A stretch of DNA of 9,172 nucleotides from Candidatus Kerfeldbacteria bacterium (GTDB taxonomy: Bacteria > Patescibacteriota > Patescibacteriia > PEXW01): positions 1-9,172 of the forward strand of contig CAIPSZ010000195.1 of the NCBI GenBank assembly GCA_903867845.1, in the 5' to 3' direction. Under the pieces are notes generated by a model that was given only the letters and a program-made list of their open reading frames with translations, did no database searches and was not told where the DNA came from. Positions 6,882-9,172 of this stretch are shown piece after piece (the stretch's first letter is position 1; each line of letters opens with the position of its first letter). A program made the translations under genes and the position numbers.

Positions 6882-7478
6882 ATGGCAACCCCCCACCCAC
6901 GTGAAGAACGGACGCTTGTTCTCGTCAAACCCGATGGCGTGAAGCGCGGTCTTATTGGCGAAACTATTCACCGTTTCGAGCAACGCGGCCTTAAGGTTAT
7001 TGCCCTGAAGATGATTTGGGCGAAGCGCGAGGAAATGGACAACCACTACCCCAAGGATGATGCCTGGACGCGCCGCGTGGGTGAGAAGACATCAAAGACC
7101 TATGAAAAGTACGGGTACGACATGAAGCTGGAACTTGGCACCACGGACCTATTAGAAATTGGCAAGATGGTCCGCGGCTGGCTCCTGGACTTCATGACCT
7201 CTGGCCCGGTGGTGAAAATGGTCGTGCAGGGTGTGCACGCCGTGGACATGGTCCGCAAGATTGCTGGCGTGACTATGCCGTACATGGCCGACATGGGAAC
7301 CATTCGCGGTGACTATTCCGTAGACTCCGCTGCGGCTGCGAACAAAGAGAAGCGGTCAGTGCACAACATTGTTCACGCGTCCGAAACACCTGAAGAAGCT
7401 ACCCATGAGATTGCCAACTGGTTCACCAAGGAAGAAATCCACGCGTACAAGCGCATGGAAGAAGACATCCAATTCTAG
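6882..7478 (+). CDS. ndk: Nucleoside diphosphate kinase, long form with insertion
   Basis: Ndk moves the gamma-phosphate between nucleoside triphosphates and diphosphates through a phospho-His intermediate. The start gives MATPHPREERTLVLVKPDGVKRG; Lys16 of KPDG, the TSGPVV block (106-111), TIRGDY (140-145) and the catalytic His165 of NIVHAS are all present. The protein has 198 residues against about 130-155 in typical bacterial enzymes. The extra length lies mainly between HY (55-56) and TSGPVV, where a charged segment replaces the usual HKxKPFF region, and secondarily a short Ala/Lys-rich insert (about 149-159) lies before the catalytic His. I believe similar long forms occur in CPR bacteria, but that is recollection. 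It is the last gene of the ligA operon, 11 nt after the response regulator, preceded by CCTCCT and no Shine-Dalgarno sequence, and is followed by a strong terminator. Confidence 0.92.
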   Translation: MATPHPREERTLVLVKPDGVKRGLIGETIHRFEQRGLKVIALKMIWAKREEMDNHYPKDDAWTRRVGEKTSKTYEKYGYDMKLELGTTDLLEIGKMVRGWLLDFMTSGPVVKMVVQGVHAVDMVRKIAGVTMPYMADMGTIRGDYSVDSAAAANKEKRSVHNIVHASETPEEATHEIANWFTKEEIHAYKRMEEDIQF

Positions 7479-7495
7479 TTATATATTTAACAAGG

Positions 7496-7523
7496 AAAAG
7501 CGTGGGCAGTTGCCCGCGCTTTT
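7496..7523 (+). terminator. Intrinsic terminator after ndk, probably bidirectional
   Basis: A 12-bp stem (7496-7507 with 7512-7523, one G-T wobble) closes a 4-nt AGTT loop. Its 3' arm ends in TTTT and the T run reaches 7524. Because the 5' arm begins with AAAA, the same hairpin also gives a T-run on the minus strand and can stop read-through from metK. Confidence 0.85.
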
Positions 7524-7524
7524 T

Positions 7525-7613
7525 AAAAAAATTTTGCAACGAAGGAGGAGGAGCAAGCTTGTCTTGTCCGACGACTGAGGCAGCGACACCGAAAGGGAAG
7601 GGGTGGCACTGGA
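7525..7613. other. Convergent intergenic spacer with SD-like run, no confident gene
   Basis: This lies between the ndk terminator and the metK 3' hairpin. AAGGAGGAGGAG (7542-7553) is a Shine-Dalgarno-like run 5 nt before a TTG (7559) that opens a 54-codon frame, but that frame runs into antisense metK and is low-complexity, so no gene is called. Confidence 0.4.
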
Positions 7614-7639
7614 CGGGGAAACCGCACAAGGTTTCCCCG
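7614..7639 (-). terminator. Perfect hairpin just after metK, possible 3' end or terminator
   Basis: A perfect 10-bp stem (7614-7623 with 7630-7639; CGGGGAAACC and its complement) has a 6-nt loop and begins 10 nt beyond the metK stop codon. No T-tract follows on the minus strand, so it may be a weak terminator or an mRNA-stabilising structure, with the bidirectional hairpin at 7496-7523 as backup. Confidence 0.5.
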
Positions 7640-7648
7640 CCAGACATG

Positions 7649-8674
7649 CTACTTCTCCCAAGGGAAAGCCGTATTGCCAAAGTGGCCGTTCATCGCGGTC
7701 TGACGGTAGATGGGTTTTCGTAAATCCAGCTTCTCAATTATTGCTTTCGGCGTGAAGTCAAATTCTTTCTCGATGAGCGGACGGAGATCTTCTTTGGCAT
7801 CGCTCTCCACATCAATCATTACCGGTTCGGCCCGGCCAATGGCGTATGCCACGCGCACCGTGGCTTTGTGGCACAGTTCGCGCTTTACCAACTGGCGTGC
7901 CACGTAGCGGCAGAAGTACGCCGCCGAGCGGTCAACTTTTGATGGGTCTTTCCCGCTAAACGCGCCACCGCCGTGCGGGATGAGCCCGCCGTAGGTATCC
8001 ACCATGATCTTGCGACCGGTGAGCCCAGTATCTGCAGAAAAACCACCTTGGACAAAACGGCCAGTAGGGTTGACCAGGATTTCTATGCCCGTGAGATCGC
8101 CAAATGTTGGCGTGAAAAGGTGTTCACTGAGTTTAGCTTTTATGTCATCCTGCGCAATACTCTCGGCGTGCTGGCAGGAGACCAGGATGGTTTTCAATTT
8201 TCCACTATCGTACGTCACCTGGGATTTTCCGTCTGGTTTGAGCCACGAGAATTCTGGCTTTGCGCGGAGCGCCGTTAGCCCACGGGTGAGCGCGTGCGCT
8301 GCAACCACCGATGTTGGAAGCATTTCCTTGGTCTCATCAGTGGCAAAGCCGTACATCATGCCCTGGTCGCCTGCCCCACCAGTGTCCACGCCCTGAGCAA
8401 TGTCTGGGGATTGCGGCACGACGTTGACGATAATTTTCAGTTCTTCGGTGTAGCCAATCTCCTGGTACAAATCCTGCGCGAGTTTGGCGTGGTCAACGGT
8501 TCCTTTGGATGTCACTTCACCGCCGATGAACAGCGTGCCATGGGAACCCATGCAGTTCACGGCCACGCGGGAGAGGGGATCCTGCACCAGGTACGCATCG
8601 ACAATTGCATCTGAGATTTGATCACAGACTTTATCTGGGTGGCCAATGGTTACGGATTCAGTGGTCGTGAGCAT
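7649..8674 (-). CDS. metK: S-adenosylmethionine synthetase (methionine adenosyltransferase)
   Basis: MetK makes S-adenosylmethionine from ATP and methionine. The start at 8674 gives MLTTTESVTIGHPDK, matching the family's usual first block; the frame stays open upstream to 8887, but that stretch is the structured leader. Seen in order: GHPDK (11-15; His12 and Asp14), GAGDQG (100-105), DTGLTGRK (215-222) and the GGGAFSGKDPSKVDRS block (235-250), so all main ATP/Met/metal motifs are present. At 341 residues it is 40 or more shorter than the usual 380-400, and reads FSAD where many MetKs have PMGD before the GLTGRK block. It is convergent with ndk. Its leader carries a SAM-I-type riboswitch, so expression should fall when SAM is plentiful. 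No Shine-Dalgarno sequence is visible before the ATG. Confidence 0.96.
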   Translation of the reverse strand: MLTTTESVTIGHPDKVCDQISDAIVDAYLVQDPLSRVAVNCMGSHGTLFIGGEVTSKGTVDHAKLAQDLYQEIGYTEELKIIVNVVPQSPDIAQGVDTGGAGDQGMMYGFATDETKEMLPTSVVAAHALTRGLTALRAKPEFSWLKPDGKSQVTYDSGKLKTILVSCQHAESIAQDDIKAKLSEHLFTPTFGDLTGIEILVNPTGRFVQGGFSADTGLTGRKIMVDTYGGLIPHGGGAFSGKDPSKVDRSAAYFCRYVARQLVKRELCHKATVRVAYAIGRAEPVMIDVESDAKEDLRPLIEKEFDFTPKAIIEKLDLRKPIYRQTAMNGHFGNTAFPWEK

Positions 8675-8686
8675 AGCGCACGCATT

Positions 8687-8742
8687 AAAAATGAGACCTT
8701 CCGCGAACATGGAAGGCAGTTTGTGGTAACTGTGTATCTTCC
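8687..8742 (-). promoter_or_regulatory. metK riboswitch expression platform: antiterminator and terminator hairpins
   Basis: The terminator is CCUUCC (8716-8711) with GGAAGG (8702-8697), with an extra G-U pair and an 8-nt loop; a run of five U (8691-8687) starts 4 nt after the stem. The alternative antiterminator pairs GGAAG (8742-8738) with CUUCC (8715-8711) outside and CAGUU (8732-8728) with AACUG (8721-8717) inside. Both folds need the same CUUCC, and the antiterminator takes in the 3' strand of P1, so SAM binding should favour the terminator and switch metK off. The fold is by eye; the gap between stem and U-run makes the terminator somewhat weak. Confidence 0.7.
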
Positions 8743-8840
8743 CTTGCTGGCTCGACGTGACACTGGAGTCCGCCGACCATGGAGGACGAGTTGTCGGCTG
8801 GATGATAGCGGGCGAGGTCCCTCTCCAGCACTCTGGATAC
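8734..8840 (-). ncRNA. SAM-I clan (S-box) riboswitch aptamer in the metK leader
   Basis: Read 5'-3' on the minus strand, the leader folds as an S-box aptamer. P1 is GUAUC (8840-8836) with GAUAC (8738-8734). J1/2 is CAGAGU, holding the conserved AGAG. P2a is GCUGGA (8829-8824) with UCCAGC (8802-8797). P2b is GGG (8821-8819) with CCC (8812-8810). Loop L2 ACCUCG offers CUCG (8816-8813), which pairs with CGAG (8754-8751) as the pseudoknot. J2/3 ends in ACAA. P3 opens ACU (8791-8789) with AGU (8764-8762), then GUCC (8787-8784) with GGAC (8771-8768). The junction GUGUCACGUCGAG aligns with the SAM-I GUGCUAAAUCCAG. These match the SAM-I layout known from B. subtilis yitJ. P4 is reduced to at most 2 bp, and the internal loop beside P2a lacks the usual tandem G-A kink-turn bases. 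Location directly before metK fits. It could belong to a SAM-I/IV variant class. Confidence 0.85.
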
Positions 8841-8855
8841 GCGAATTGTACGCAC

Positions 8856-8884
8856 ACTGTACCACATGAGCGTGGCACGAACAA
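8856..8884 (-). promoter_or_regulatory. Promoter of metK (riboswitch leader)
   Basis: On the minus strand, TTGTTC (8884-8879) is a -35, followed by a 17-bp spacer and TACAGT (8861-8856) as -10, with TG at the extended -10 position (8864-8863). Transcription should begin near 8849, about 9 nt before P1 of the riboswitch, giving a leader of about 175 nt. Confidence 0.6.
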
Positions 8885-8916
8885 CATGCACTCGTGCAGA
8901 ATTGAGGAAAAAGCGC

Positions 8917-8922
8917 TACACT
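8917..8922 (+). promoter_or_regulatory. Candidate -10 box for the sensor-like gene
   Basis: TACACT lies 21 nt before the ATG at 8944. No -35 hexamer at 16-18 bp is convincing; TTGAGG (8902-8907) is too close to serve. Weak prediction. Confidence 0.25.
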
Positions 8923-8943
8923 ACTGCCATAACTCACTCCCAT

Positions 8944-9172
8944 ATGGTTGATATCCACACTGGTTTTCATCCGTACCGTCGGTTCATCTTCATCTACACC
9001 TTCCTCGTTGCGATTGTGCTTGCGGTTGTCATGAGCGGAGCTTTGTACGCCATACGAACGCGGAGCCTCTTCATTGAAACGCAAAATACTTTGCAGCAAA
9101 TCGCGACAAGCGTTGCGGCAAAAGTTCCGGTAGCGATTCATGAAAAACTGCTAACTCCAGACCAGCAAAGCA
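8944..9172 (+). CDS. Membrane sensor-like protein, N-terminal fragment (runs off the window)
   Basis: ATG at 8944 opens a frame that is uninterrupted to the end of the window; 76 residues are visible. A short N-terminus (MVDIHTGFHPYRR) precedes one membrane helix at about residues 14-37, then a polar, helical segment (QNTLQQIATSVAAKVPVAIH...) reads like the start of an extracytoplasmic sensor domain, as in membrane-bound histidine kinases and cyclases. No catalytic domain is visible, so the type of output is unknown. It is divergent from metK, with 269 bp between the two starts, most of it the metK leader and promoter. The start has no Shine-Dalgarno sequence. A candidate -10, TACACT, lies at 8917-8922 without a good -35. 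Confidence 0.6.
   Translation, partial: MVDIHTGFHPYRRFIFIYTFLVAIVLAVVMSGALYAIRTRSLFIETQNTLQQIATSVAAKVPVAIHEKLLTPDQQS

Noticed and set aside
7502..7723. Plus-strand open frame across the ndk terminator and metK 3' end
   Set aside because: It runs through a terminator hairpin and antisense metK, and has no recognisable protein pattern.
8772..8798. Alternative hairpin GCCGAC/GTCGGC in the metK leader
   Set aside because: A perfect 6-bp stem, but it excludes P3 and part of the J2/3-P3 region; it may exist in the ligand-free RNA but is not needed for the aptamer call.
8845..8850. TACAAT on the minus strand as the metK -10 box
   Set aside because: Its start point would fall inside the 5' strand of P1 of the riboswitch, and it has no -35; TACAGT at 8861-8856 with TTGTTC at 17 bp fits better.
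8675..8887. N-terminal extension of MetK in the same open frame
   Set aside because: The stretch folds as a riboswitch with terminator, and the family N-terminus begins exactly at the ATG at 8674.
8650..9141. Minus-strand open frame over the metK leader and the sensor-like gene
   Set aside because: It overlaps the riboswitch and the divergent gene, and has no family pattern.

Overview
The window looks like a chromosomal segment of an uncultured bacterium, most probably of the Candidate Phyla Radiation (Patescibacteria, Parcubacteria-like). This is inference from several traits: a compact 341-residue MetK, a 198-residue nucleoside diphosphate kinase with an insertion, prepilin-like proteins with low-GC codon use, very tight gene packing, and an almost complete lack of Shine-Dalgarno sequences. 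No mobile element, CRISPR array, tRNA or rRNA was seen.

Layout. Positions 1-1783 (+) hold two overlapping type IV pilus-type genes: the C-terminal part of a cysteine-rich prepilin-like protein, then a PilX-like protein. A membrane-anchored calcineurin-type metallophosphoesterase (1791-2675, -) converges on them. It is separated by only 19 bp from a divergent plus-strand operon: ligA (2695-4707), gatC (4712-4993), gatA (4997-6469), a single-domain response regulator (6490-6870) and ndk (6882-7478). Gaps inside this operon are 3-20 nt. It ends in a clear intrinsic terminator (7496-7523). metK runs towards it from the other side (7649-8674, -). A membrane sensor-like gene starts divergently at 8944 and leaves the window.

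The most notable element is the 5' leader of metK (minus strand, about 8687-8849). It folds by eye into an S-box (SAM-I clan) riboswitch with P1, P2a, P2b, P3 and an L2/J3-4 pseudoknot, followed by mutually exclusive antiterminator and terminator hairpins just before the metK start. The sequence is divergent: the pseudoknot is CUCG/CGAG, P4 is almost absent and the kink-turn internal loop is atypical. It sits in front of the SAM synthetase gene, so the likely logic is product feedback: high SAM ends metK transcription.

Other points of interest are a LigA whose motif IV lysine is replaced by Asn inside a sharply AT-rich 120-bp patch, a recurring CCT-ATG start context in place of Shine-Dalgarno motifs, and a possibly leaderless metallophosphoesterase mRNA. 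The operon joins DNA ligation, Glu/Asp-tRNA amidation (GatC and GatA, with no gatB in view), a receiver protein and NTP synthesis. Apart from the orphan receiver these are housekeeping functions.
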